From Microbacterium sp. T2.11-28 (GTDB taxonomy: Bacteria; Actinomycetota; Actinomycetes; Actinomycetales; Microbacteriaceae): a DNA stretch of 35,429 nucleotides. Shown piece after piece: positions 1-6,489 of this stretch. The translations under genes were made by a program, and so were the position numbers. The number at the start of each line of letters is the position of its first letter. Within the stretch, counting starts at the first letter, position 1. Location: assembly GCF_950097975.1 (NCBI RefSeq), contig NZ_CATNHF010000006.1:1-35429 (forward strand). The letters are read 5' to 3'. The notes under the pieces were generated by a model that saw nothing but the letters and a program-made list of their open reading frames with translations, was not told where the DNA came from and did not search any database.

Positions 1-101
1 GGACGCTCGCAGGTGGCGGGGGCCGCCGCCGACGAACAGCCCACGAGGGCCAGGGCGGTCAGGCCGAGGACGGCGAGAGAGGCAGGGATCCGGCGCAGCA
101 C
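1..101 (-). CDS. Lipoprotein N-terminus (partial), possibly FKBP-type peptidyl-prolyl isomerase
   Basis: Only the first 33 codons lie in the window; the gene runs off the left edge. It starts with GTG at 101, four bases after the TrmI stop, so it is probably the third gene of the HAD-trmI operon. The peptide opens MLRRIPASLAVLGLTALALV and then reads GCSS. This is a short basic start, a hydrophobic stretch and a lipobox (LVGC), so the mature protein should be lipid-anchored outside the membrane. In related Microbacteriaceae, as I recall, the gene after this methyltransferase encodes a secreted FKBP-type prolyl isomerase. No FKBP domain is visible here, so that name is inference from synteny. 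The lipoprotein call itself is secure. Confidence 0.7.
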   Translation of the reverse strand, partial: MLRRIPASLAVLGLTALALVGCSSAAAPATCER

Positions 102-105
102 CGGA

Positions 106-1119
106 TCAGTCTACGGCGTCGCCGGTGTCGCCCTCGGACGCGCGGCGGGCGCCGTCGACGGCGCGCTGCGCCTCGCGGACCCGCTTGCGCAGGGTCTTTT
201 CCGTGATCTGGCGGTCGCCGACGGCGCCCGGGGTCCACGCCTCCACGTCGGCGGCGGCGTAGCTCGGCTTCTTCAGCGCGCGCTTGCGCACGTCGGGCGG
301 CACCGCGCCCGGCGCGAGCCGCCGCGCGGTGATGAGGAAGCCGGTGTGGGCGACCATGCGGTGATCGGGCCGCACGGCGAGACCCTCGACGTGCCAGCCG
401 CGCACCATCGTCTCGGTGGCCTCCGGCTCGGTGAACAGCCCGGTGCCCCGCAGGTACTCCGCCACACGGCTGAGCTGGGTCGCCGTGGCGATGTAGCACA
501 GCACGACGCCCCCGGGGGTGAGCGCGTCGGCGACCGCGTCGATGCACTCCCACGGGGCCAGCATGTCGAGGATCACCCGATCCACCGTCCCCGGCGCCAC
601 GGCCGTGGGCAGCTCCTCGACGAGGTCGCCGACGACGACGCGCCAGGTGTCGGGGTAATGGCCGAGGAAGGTCTCCACGTTGGCCTCGGCCACCTGGGAG
701 AACTCCTCGCGCCGCTCGAAGGAGACGAGGCTCCCCTCGGACCCGATGGCGCGGAGCAGCCAGAGCGACAGCGCGCCGGAGCCGACGCCGGCCTCCACCA
801 CGGTCGCGCCGGGGAAGATGTCGGCCGCCGCGAGGATCTGCGCGGCGTCCTTCGGGTAGACGATGGCCGCGCCGCGCGGCATCGACATCACGAAGTCGCG
901 CAGGAGTGGGCGGAGGGCGAGGTACTCATGACCGCCGCTGTTGACGACGACGGAGCCGTCCGGCTGCCCCGCCACGTCCTGGTGCTTGAGGACGCCGTGA
1001 TGGGTGTGGAGCTCGCCGCCCTCGCGCAGGGTCACCGTGTGGAGGCGCCCCTTCGGTCCGGTCAGCTGCACGCGGTCCCCGTAGCGGAACGGTCCGCTCG
1101 GTCGCAGGTCGGTGTTCAC
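106..1119 (-). CDS. trmI: tRNA (adenine(58)-N1)-methyltransferase TrmI
   Basis: Predicted 337-residue class I SAM-dependent enzyme that methylates N1 of A58 in the T-loop of tRNAs, acting in the cytoplasm as a tetramer in known homologues. The N-terminal part (about 1-75) is the small TrmI beta domain (FRYGDRVQLTGPKGRLHTV, HHGVLKHQDV). The Rossmann domain carries the SAM motif EAGVGSGALS at 109-118, and the catalytic-region motif VILDMLAPWE follows at 182-191, with Asp185 the likely catalytic acid. The length matches actinobacterial TrmI (Mycobacterium tuberculosis Rv2118c type). The GTG start at 1119 overlaps the HAD gene's TGA as GTGA, implying translational coupling. The open frame continues upstream inside the HAD gene, but homology begins at this GTG. 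Confidence 0.93.
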   Translation of the reverse strand: MNTDLRPSGPFRYGDRVQLTGPKGRLHTVTLREGGELHTHHGVLKHQDVAGQPDGSVVVNSGGHEYLALRPLLRDFVMSMPRGAAIVYPKDAAQILAAADIFPGATVVEAGVGSGALSLWLLRAIGSEGSLVSFERREEFSQVAEANVETFLGHYPDTWRVVVGDLVEELPTAVAPGTVDRVILDMLAPWECIDAVADALTPGGVVLCYIATATQLSRVAEYLRGTGLFTEPEATETMVRGWHVEGLAVRPDHRMVAHTGFLITARRLAPGAVPPDVRKRALKKPSYAAADVEAWTPGAVGDRQITEKTLRKRVREAQRAVDGARRASEGDTGDAVD

Positions 1120-1796
1120 GCGGGGGTCTCCTGGCGGTGGGCGGCGTGGAAGGCCGAGAGATCGGCGGCGGTGCGCCCCTCGAGCGTGGCCCACAGCTCG
1201 TGGGCGCCGACCCCGACGAGCGAGACGACGTTCGGGACGCCGATCGACGCGATCCCCGCGGCCAGCGCGGACCGCAGCCCGTTCGGCGAGTCCTCGATCG
1301 CGACGACGTCCTCGGGACGCACGCCGAGCGCCTCGCACGCCTGCAGGTAGGGGTCGGGGAACGGCTTCGGGCGGTCGACGTCGTCGCCGGCGACGACCAG
1401 GTCGAAGGCGTCGAACTCGATCAGCTCGACGATCTCGACGGCCATCCTGCGCATCGACATCGTGACCAGGGCCGTCGGGACCCCTGCGGCGCGCAGGCTC
1501 TGCAGCAGCTCCTTGGCCCCCGGACGGAAGGGGACGCCCTCGGCGCGCAGCTGGGTCATCACCTCGGCGGTGAGGTAGTCGATGATCTCCGCGACAGGCA
1601 TCCGGACTCCGGCGTCCTGCAGGATGCGACCCGCGTCCTCCAGGCCCATGCCCACCATCTGCAGCGACTGCTCGTGGGTCCACGTCCCGCCGAACCGCTC
1701 GACGAGCGGCGCTTCGGCCGCGATCCAGTAGGGCTCGGTGTCGACGAGGGTGCCGTCCATGTCCCAGAGGACGGCGGCGGGGAGGGCGGAGCTCAT
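1116..1796 (-). CDS. HAD-superfamily phosphatase, beta-phosphoglucomutase/CbbY-like
   Basis: 226-residue haloacid-dehalogenase family hydrolase. Motif I is WDMDGTLVDTE at 11-21, with nucleophile Asp12 and acid Asp14. A helical cap follows, and the late motif AIEDSPNG supplies the metal-binding acidic pair. This is the pattern of the subfamily containing beta-phosphoglucomutase, CbbY and small sugar-phosphate phosphatases; the true substrate cannot be read from sequence. ATG at 1796 is chosen because homology starts a few residues later and a TACGAT -10 box ends only 6 nt upstream, giving a leaderless mRNA. The 4-bp GTGA overlap with trmI makes it the first gene of the operon. A longer open frame upstream crosses the intergenic repeat and looks non-coding. 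Confidence 0.88.
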   Translation of the reverse strand: MSSALPAAVLWDMDGTLVDTEPYWIAAEAPLVERFGGTWTHEQSLQMVGMGLEDAGRILQDAGVRMPVAEIIDYLTAEVMTQLRAEGVPFRPGAKELLQSLRAAGVPTALVTMSMRRMAVEIVELIEFDAFDLVVAGDDVDRPKPFPDPYLQACEALGVRPEDVVAIEDSPNGLRSALAAGIASIGVPNVVSLVGVGAHELWATLEGRTAADLSAFHAAHRQETPA

Positions 1797-1802
1797 CGTT
1801 CC

Positions 1803-1808
1803 ATCGTA
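1803..1808 (-). promoter_or_regulatory. Putative -10 box (TACGAT) of the HAD-trmI operon
   Basis: TACGAT on the minus strand ends 6 nt before the ATG at 1796, the spacing expected if transcription starts at or next to the start codon. No Shine-Dalgarno sequence is present. No convincing -35 is seen. Confidence 0.5.
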
Positions 1809-1899
1809 TCGAGGGCCCGTGGGCATCGAAGGCCCGTCGGCTCCCACGCCCGTCGCATCCAGGGCCGTCGTATCGAGCGCCGTCGTATCGAGGCCCCGG
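1807..1899. repeat. Degenerate 14-17 bp tandem repeat between divergent genes
   Basis: Six head-to-tail units can be laid out at 1807-1822, 1823-1839, 1840-1855, 1856-1870, 1871-1885 and 1886-1899. The best units follow the pattern TATCGAGGGCCCGTCG. Units 1, 5 and 6 start with TATCGA, and units 2-5 end in GTCG. It fills most of the gap between the HAD gene and the PAC2 gene. It looks like a decayed minisatellite; several TATCGA copies also resemble -10 hexamers. Confidence 0.75.
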
Positions 1900-1968
1900 G
1901 GCGCGCCGTCCCCGTGCCGGCCGCGCGGGCGTATCGTGGGGGGACGCCTCACGGACGGAAGGAGCGGG

Positions 1969-2832
1969 GTGGACGGTCTGGGTCAACGCGTTCTCGTCAT
2001 CGCCTTCGACGGGTGGAACGATGCGGGCGAGGCGGCCTCCGCAGCCGTCGCGCACCTGCGGGCCACCAGCGAGTACGAGTCGGTCTACGCGGTCGATCCG
2101 GAGCTCTACTTCGACTACCAGTACACGCGCCCGCACGTGCGCCTGGCTGCCGACGGGTCACGGGAGCTCGTCTGGCCCGACGCCACGCTCTGGCGCCCCC
2201 CGTACGGCGCCGAGGGCCCCCGGCTGTGGCTCCTGACCGGCGTCGAGCCCGCCCGCGCGTGGCAGGCGTTCGCCGCCGAGCTCGTCGACGCGGCTCTCAG
2301 CGAGGACATCACCGGCATCGTCGCCCTGGGATCGATGATGTCCGACGTCCCCCACACCCGGCCGATCTCCGTCTTCTCGGGCAGCGACAACGAGCAGCTG
2401 CGCACCACCCTCTCGCTGGAGCGTCCCACCTACGAGGGCCCCGTCGGGATCCTGAGCGTCCTGAGCGCGGCCGCCGAAGAGGCGGGGATCCCCACGGTGG
2501 CGCTGTGGGCGAGCGTCCCCCACTACGTCGCCGGACACACGCCGTCGCCGAAGGCGACGCTTGCTCTCCTCGACCGGCTCGCCGACCTGTCGGGGGCTGC
2601 GCTGGACCGCGGCCAGCTGCCCGCCGAGGCGCTGGCCTGGGAGGCATCCATCGACGCGGCGGCGGCCGACGACGAGGAGATGACCGAGTACATCCACCAG
2701 CTGGAGGCCACGCGCGACACGTGGGACTCCCCCGAGGCCTCGGGGGACGCCATCGCGCAGGAGTTCGAGAAGTACCTCCGGCGCGGCGGCGAAGGGCCGC
2801 ACAAGCCCGGCCGCGACGACCCACGGCGCTGA
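1969..2832 (+). CDS. PAC2-family (proteasome assembly chaperone-like) protein
   Basis: 287-residue soluble protein of the actinobacterial PAC2 family, named after eukaryotic proteasome assembly chaperone 2. Family-typical segments are VLVIAFDGWNDAGEAA near the N-terminus, the ELYFDYQYTRP block, GSMMSDVPHTRP in the middle and VPHYVAGHTPSPKATLALL. The C-terminal third is helical and acidic. Its biochemical role in bacteria is unsettled. Mycobacterial PAC2 and TrmI genes lie near the Pup-proteasome locus, but no proteasome gene is in this window. GTG at 1969 is chosen because a purine-rich GGAAGGAG lies just upstream and a TATCGT -10 candidate sits at 1932-1937. The in-frame extension back to 1738 would run through the tandem repeat and into the HAD gene. 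Confidence 0.9.
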   Translation: MDGLGQRVLVIAFDGWNDAGEAASAAVAHLRATSEYESVYAVDPELYFDYQYTRPHVRLAADGSRELVWPDATLWRPPYGAEGPRLWLLTGVEPARAWQAFAAELVDAALSEDITGIVALGSMMSDVPHTRPISVFSGSDNEQLRTTLSLERPTYEGPVGILSVLSAAAEEAGIPTVALWASVPHYVAGHTPSPKATLALLDRLADLSGAALDRGQLPAEALAWEASIDAAAADDEEMTEYIHQLEATRDTWDSPEASGDAIAQEFEKYLRRGGEGPHKPGRDDPRR

Positions 2833-2846
2833 CGCCGCTCGGCGCC

Positions 2847-2877
2847 GCCCGCAGACCTGCGCTCGCCGCAGGCGGGC
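2847..2877. terminator. Candidate bidirectional terminator between PAC2 gene and uppP
   Basis: Inverted repeat in the 66-bp gap between convergent genes. Outer arms GCCCGC (2847-2852) and GCGGGC (2872-2877) enclose a 5-bp stem CTGCG/CGCAG (2857-2861, 2867-2871). No T-tract, as is common in high-GC actinobacteria. Confidence 0.35.
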
Positions 2878-2898
2878 GGGCTCGCCGGGCCTGCGGAC

Positions 2899-3735
2899 TC
2901 AGTACGCCTGCATCACCCCGGTGGCCAGCAGGATCAGGAGCACCACGCCGAGCGCGAGCCGGTACAGCACGAACGGCAGGAAGCTGCCGCGGCTGAGGTA
3001 GCGCATGAGGAAGGCGATGACGGCGAGGCCGACGCCGAACGCGACCACGGTCGCCACGCCGGTCTCGAGCATCGTGAACACCTGGGCACCCGGCTCGCGG
3101 ATGGCGTGGTACAGCTCGTAGAGTCCGCTGCCGAACACCGCCGGGACGGCGAGCAGGAACGCCACCTCGGCCGCCGCGGGCCGGGTGTAGCCGAGCGCGA
3201 GCCCCATCGTGGTCGTCGCGCCCGAGCGCGAGACGCCCGGGATGAGGGCGAGCGCCTGCGCGAGACCCAGCGACAGGCCGTGCGGGTAGGTCAGGTCCTT
3301 CTCGGTGCGGGTGCGGGAGCCGAGCGCGTCGGCGGCGCCGAGGAGCAGGCCGAAGACGATGAGGACGATCGCCACCAGCCAGAGGTTGCGGAACGTGTCG
3401 CGGATGATGTCCTGGAAGAGGAAGCCGAGCACGCCGATCGGCAGGGTGCCGATGATCACGATCCAGCCCATGCGCGCGTCCGGGTCGTTGCGGGGCACAC
3501 GCCCGGTCAGCGAGCGGAACCACTGCGCGATGATCCGCATGATGCGGCTCCAGAAGTACACGAGGACGGCCAGTTCGGTGCCGATCTGGGTGATCGCCGT
3601 GAAGGTGGCGCCCGGGTCCTGGGCGGCCGGCAGGATCTCGCCGACGATCCGCAGATGCGCGCTCGAGGAGATCGGCAGGAACTCGGTCAGCCCCTGGACG
3701 ATGCCGAGGATGATCGCGTCGAAGAAGGAGCCCAT
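2899..3735 (-). CDS. uppP: Undecaprenyl-diphosphatase (BacA/UppP)
   Basis: 278-residue polytopic membrane enzyme that dephosphorylates undecaprenyl pyrophosphate to recycle the carrier lipid for peptidoglycan and wall polymers. Overexpression of family members gives bacitracin resistance. Both signature regions are intact: [14 protein letters not shown] at 15-28 (catalytic Glu18 region and His27) and [11 protein letters not shown] at 166-176 (catalytic Arg170). The intervening hydrophobic helices and total length match the family. The ATG at 3735 is 9 nt from the M20 peptidase stop, whose TGA runs straight into GAGG, a good ribosome-binding site. The gene is therefore probably co-transcribed with the peptidase. 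It converges on the PAC2 gene. Confidence 0.96.
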   Translation of the reverse strand: MGSFFDAIILGIVQGLTEFLPISSSAHLRIVGEILPAAQDPGATFTAITQIGTELAVLVYFWSRIMRIIAQWFRSLTGRVPRNDPDARMGWIVIIGTLPIGVLGFLFQDIIRDTFRNLWLVAIVLIVFGLLLGAADALGSRTRTEKDLTYPHGLSLGLAQALALIPGVSRSGATTTMGLALGYTRPAAAEVAFLLAVPAVFGSGLYELYHAIREPGAQVFTMLETGVATVVAFGVGLAVIAFLMRYLSRGSFLPFVLYRLALGVVLLILLATGVMQAY

Positions 3736-3744
3736 GGAAGCCTC

Positions 3745-5043
3745 TCAGTAGGTGCGGATCAGATCGGTGAGCACGCGCTGGCCGAACGTCAGCGCGTCCA
3801 GCGGAACGCGCTCGTCCACCCCGTGGAACATACCGGTGAAGTCGAGGTCCCGCGGCAGGCGCAGCGGAGCGAATCCGTAACCGGCGATGCCGAGCTCCGC
3901 GAGCGCCTTGTTGTCCGTGCCGCCCCCCATCAGGTAAGGGATGACGGGGACGCCCGGGTCGTGGGTCTCGAGGGCGCCGACCATCGCCTCCACCAGCGGA
4001 CCGGCGAAGGGCGTCTCCAGACCGATGTCGCGGTGCGAGACCTCGACGACGATGTCGTCGCCCACGATGCGCTGGATCTCGGCGAGCACCTCGTCCTCGC
4101 GCCCGGGCAGGGTCCGCACGTCGATCGTCGCGACAGCCGCATCGGGGATGACGTTGTGCTTGTATCCCGCGGTCAGCCCCGTCGGGTTCGTGGTGGTCCG
4201 CAGGGTCGAGCGCAGGAAGCCCGCGGCGGGTCCGGTCCGGTCCGCCACCGCATCCGGGTCGGATGCGTCGGCCCCGCAGAGGGCGGCGAGCCCCGCGACA
4301 GTCTGCCGGGTGGTGTCGGTGAGGGCGACCGGCCAGGACGTGCGGCCGAGGGCGGCGACCGCCTCGGCGAGCCGCGTCACGGCGTTGTCGGGGTGGAACC
4401 GGCTCCCGTGGCCGGCGACGCCCCGCGCGCGCAGGCGCAGCCACACCAGGGCCTTCTCCCCCACCTGCAGCAGGTAGGCGCGCCGGTCGCCGACGGGGAT
4501 GGAGTAGCCGCCCACCTCGCTGATCGCCTCCGTCGCACCGGCGAACCAGTCGGGCCGGTCGCGCACGACGAGCTGGGAGCCCTCGACGCCGCCGTTCTCC
4601 TCGTCGGCGAAGAAGGTGAGGATGAGGTCGCGCGCCGGCTGCTCGCCGGCGCGCAGCAGGCTCCCCACCGACGCCAGGATCATCGCGTCCATGTCCTTCA
4701 TGTCGACCGCGCCCCGGCCCCACAGCATGCCGTCGCGGATCTCGCCGCCGAACGGGTCGACGCTCCAGTCCTCGGCGACGGCGGGCACCACGTCCAGGTG
4801 CCCGTGGAGGACGAGAGCCGGCTTGTCGCGGTCGCGTCCGGGGATGCGGACCGAGAGATTCGTGCGTCGCGGGACCGGCTCGTAGTACTCGGGGGCCAGG
4901 CCGAGGGACTCGAGGTGGGACCCGACGTACTCGGCGGCCTCGCGCTCGCCCGCCGAACGGCCCTCGCCCCAGTTGGTCGTGTCGATCCGGATCAGGTCGC
5001 GCGCGAGGCGCACGACCTCGGGCAGTTCGTCGGGCTCGGACAT
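3745..5043 (-). CDS. M20-family metallopeptidase (ArgE/DapE/ACY1-like)
   Basis: 432-residue zinc peptidase/deacylase. Metal-binding motifs are LHGHLDVVP (His82, Asp84), GRGAVDMKDM (bridging Asp114) and FFADEENGG (catalytic Glu148, metal Glu149). A dimerisation domain follows, and the C-terminal metal ligand lies in the MFHGVDERVP region. Family members remove N-acyl groups or cleave dipeptides; the substrate is not readable here. No signal peptide, so cytoplasmic. ATG at 5043 is preferred over GTG at 5052 because a TAGCGT -10 box at 5051-5056 would then give a leaderless transcript with 7-nt spacing, and it would overlap the GTG codon. It leads an operon with uppP, 9 nt downstream. Confidence 0.9.
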   Translation of the reverse strand: MSEPDELPEVVRLARDLIRIDTTNWGEGRSAGEREAAEYVGSHLESLGLAPEYYEPVPRRTNLSVRIPGRDRDKPALVLHGHLDVVPAVAEDWSVDPFGGEIRDGMLWGRGAVDMKDMDAMILASVGSLLRAGEQPARDLILTFFADEENGGVEGSQLVVRDRPDWFAGATEAISEVGGYSIPVGDRRAYLLQVGEKALVWLRLRARGVAGHGSRFHPDNAVTRLAEAVAALGRTSWPVALTDTTRQTVAGLAALCGADASDPDAVADRTGPAAGFLRSTLRTTTNPTGLTAGYKHNVIPDAAVATIDVRTLPGREDEVLAEIQRIVGDDIVVEVSHRDIGLETPFAGPLVEAMVGALETHDPGVPVIPYLMGGGTDNKALAELGIAGYGFAPLRLPRDLDFTGMFHGVDERVPLDALTFGQRVLTDLIRTY

Positions 5044-5050
5044 GCGCTCC

Positions 5051-5056
5051 ACGCTA
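5051..5056 (-). promoter_or_regulatory. Putative -10 box (TAGCGT) of the M20 peptidase-uppP operon
   Basis: Minus-strand TAGCGT ends 7 nt before the ATG at 5043. This matches the leaderless pattern seen at many genes here and decides the start codon choice. Confidence 0.5.
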
Positions 5057-5096
5057 CCGGAGCGGGCCGCGCCGCCCCGCCATCCCCGGGAATGCG

Positions 5097-5122
5097 AAAA
5101 GGGCCCCGATCGGGACCCTTTT
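5097..5122 (-). terminator. Rho-independent terminator of tRNA-Leu
   Basis: An A4-GGG run (5097-5103) pairs with CCC-T4 (5116-5122), and the GATC centre extends the stem with one G-T mismatch or wobble. Read leftwards it follows the tRNA by 7 nt and ends in a T-run. It is nearly symmetrical and could work in both directions. Confidence 0.8.
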
Positions 5123-5129
5123 CGTTCTG

Positions 5130-5214
5130 TGCGCGAGGGGGGACTTGAACCCCCACGCCCTATACGGGCACTAGCACCTCAAGCTAGCGCGTCTACCTAT
5201 TCCGCCACCCGCGC
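5130..5214 (-). tRNA. tRNA-Leu (anticodon GAG)
   Basis: 85-nt class II tRNA. The acceptor stem GCGCGGG (5214-5208) pairs with CTCGCGC (5137-5131), leaving A as discriminator. The anticodon stem CTAGC/GCTAG encloses the loop TTGAGGT, giving anticodon GAG, which reads CUC and CUU leucine codons. The variable arm is long, as expected for Leu, and the T-arm contains GTTCAAGTC. The 3' CCA is not encoded. It stands alone between the ferritin-CCC1 gene and the M20 peptidase. Confidence 0.97.
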
Positions 5215-5283
5215 ATGGGTGTGTGGTTGTCACCAACCGAGGATCGAGCCTAGCACGTTCCGTGCGCGGCTCCGAACCCGGCC

Positions 5284-6390
5284 TCAGGCGACGGACACCC
5301 CGAACAGCAGGCCGAGGAGGTAGGTGATCGCCGCCGCCCCGAACCCGATCGCGAGCTGCCGGAGCCCGCGCCGCAGCGGCGGCGCCCCCGACAGCAGTCC
5401 GACGGTCGCCCCGGTCGCCAGCAGCGCCACGCCGACCATCGCCAGGGCCAGGGCCACGGCGGGAAGACCCGAGAGTCCGAACAGCCAGGGCAGGACGGGG
5501 ATGATGGCGCCCGAGGCGAAGAACAGGAAGCTCGAGCCCGCCGCTCCGAGCGCGCTGCCGACCACCTCGTGGTCGCCGCCGCGCTCGTGCACGCGGACAG
5601 CAGTGCCGGTGTCGGAGCCCTGGGCCGCGGTGACGATCTCTCGCGCGTGCGCCATGGCCTCCTCTTCGTCCATGCCGCGCGTCCGGTAGACGAGCGCGAG
5701 CTCGTTCGCATCGATGTCCAGCTCCGCCAGGACGTCGTCGGCGTGGTCGTTCGGCTCGGTCGCATCGAGCAGCTCGCGCTGCGAGCGCACCGAGACGTAC
5801 TCCCCCGCCCCCATCGAGAGCGCCCCCGCGAGGAGGCCGGCGATCCCGCTGAACAGGACGAACTGCGGGGCCACGCCGGTCGCACCGATGCCCATGACGA
5901 GCGCGAGGTTGGAGACGAGCCCGTCGTTGGCGCCGAAGACGGCGGCGCGGAACGTGCCCGACAGGCGGCGGCGCCCCCGCGCGGCGAGCCCGCGGACGAC
6001 CTCGCCGTGGATCTTCTCGTCGGCGGCCATCCGCGAGGTCGCGAACGGCTCGGAGTCGTACGGCGACCGCGCCTCCGCGTTCTGGGCCAGCGCGAGCACG
6101 AAGATCGAGCCGAACCGGCGCGCCATCCAGCCGAGGATCCTCGAGCCGGCACTCGGCGACGGCAGCCGCGCCGGCTCCCCGCCGAGCAGTTCCAGCCAGT
6201 GCGCCTCGTGGCGCCCCTCGGCGTCGGCGAGCGCGAGCAGGATGAGCCGCTCCTCGCCCTCGCGCCGCTCGGCGAGCTCCCGGTAGACCCGGGCCTCGCT
6301 GCGCTCGTCCACGAGGTACTGGGCCCAGCGGCGCCGGTCGCGGGAGGTCGGCTCGGCGGGGGTCGGTCCGGATGGCGGAGTCGTGCTCAC
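5284..6390 (-). CDS. Ferritin-like/VIT1-CCC1 fusion: membrane iron (Fe/Mn) transporter
   Basis: 368 residues with two parts. Residues 25-135 form a cytoplasmic ferritin-like (erythrin) helical domain with candidate di-iron ligands Glu32, Glu58-x-x-His61, Glu106 and Glu125-x-x-His128. From about 150 to the end is a CCC1/VIT1 transporter, with FGANDGLVSNLALVMG at 152-167 and LSMGAGEYVSVRSQREL at 191-207, a charged cytosolic loop, then hydrophobic helices to the C-terminus. Proteobacterial proteins of this architecture (MbfA) export iron and protect against iron and peroxide stress; the same role is inferred. GTG at 6390 is supported by a TACCGT -10 box 6 nt upstream. No iron-regulator box is evident in the promoter. 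Confidence 0.9.
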   Translation of the reverse strand: MSTTPPSGPTPAEPTSRDRRRWAQYLVDERSEARVYRELAERREGEERLILLALADAEGRHEAHWLELLGGEPARLPSPSAGSRILGWMARRFGSIFVLALAQNAEARSPYDSEPFATSRMAADEKIHGEVVRGLAARGRRRLSGTFRAAVFGANDGLVSNLALVMGIGATGVAPQFVLFSGIAGLLAGALSMGAGEYVSVRSQRELLDATEPNDHADDVLAELDIDANELALVYRTRGMDEEEAMAHAREIVTAAQGSDTGTAVRVHERGGDHEVVGSALGAAGSSFLFFASGAIIPVLPWLFGLSGLPAVALALAMVGVALLATGATVGLLSGAPPLRRGLRQLAIGFGAAAITYLLGLLFGVSVA

Positions 6391-6396
6391 CCGTTC

Positions 6397-6402
6397 ACGG
6401 TA
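6397..6402 (-). promoter_or_regulatory. Putative -10 box (TACCGT) of the ferritin-CCC1 gene
   Basis: Minus-strand TACCGT lies 6 nt before the GTG start at 6390 and no Shine-Dalgarno is present, suggesting a leaderless mRNA. Confidence 0.45.
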
Positions 6403-6489
6403 ATCGGCGCGCGGGGGCCGGATCCGCCGTTTTGCGGCATTGCCAGCATTTCGGGGATCCGAACCGGACGCGGGTGACGCGGTGCGCCC

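Noticed and set aside
1807..1899. Possible CRISPR array
   Set aside because: Units of 14-17 bp are contiguous and degenerate with no spacers; no cas genes nearby.
106..2136. Long minus-strand frame joining trmI with sequence inside the HAD and PAC2 genes
   Set aside because: Only the part after GTG 1119 has TrmI homology; the rest is an open shadow frame, not a fusion.
3106..5148. 680-codon open frame on the + strand opposite uppP and the M20 peptidase
   Set aside because: Composition is Arg/Gly/Asp-rich with no motif; the opposite strand encodes two well-recognised enzymes. It is a product of GC bias.
6391..6489. Iron-regulator box or helicase terminator in the gap upstream of the ferritin-CCC1 gene
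   Set aside because: No DtxR/IdeR/Fur-like dyad found. A small TTCGG/CCGAA stem at 6450-6463 is too short to call a terminator.
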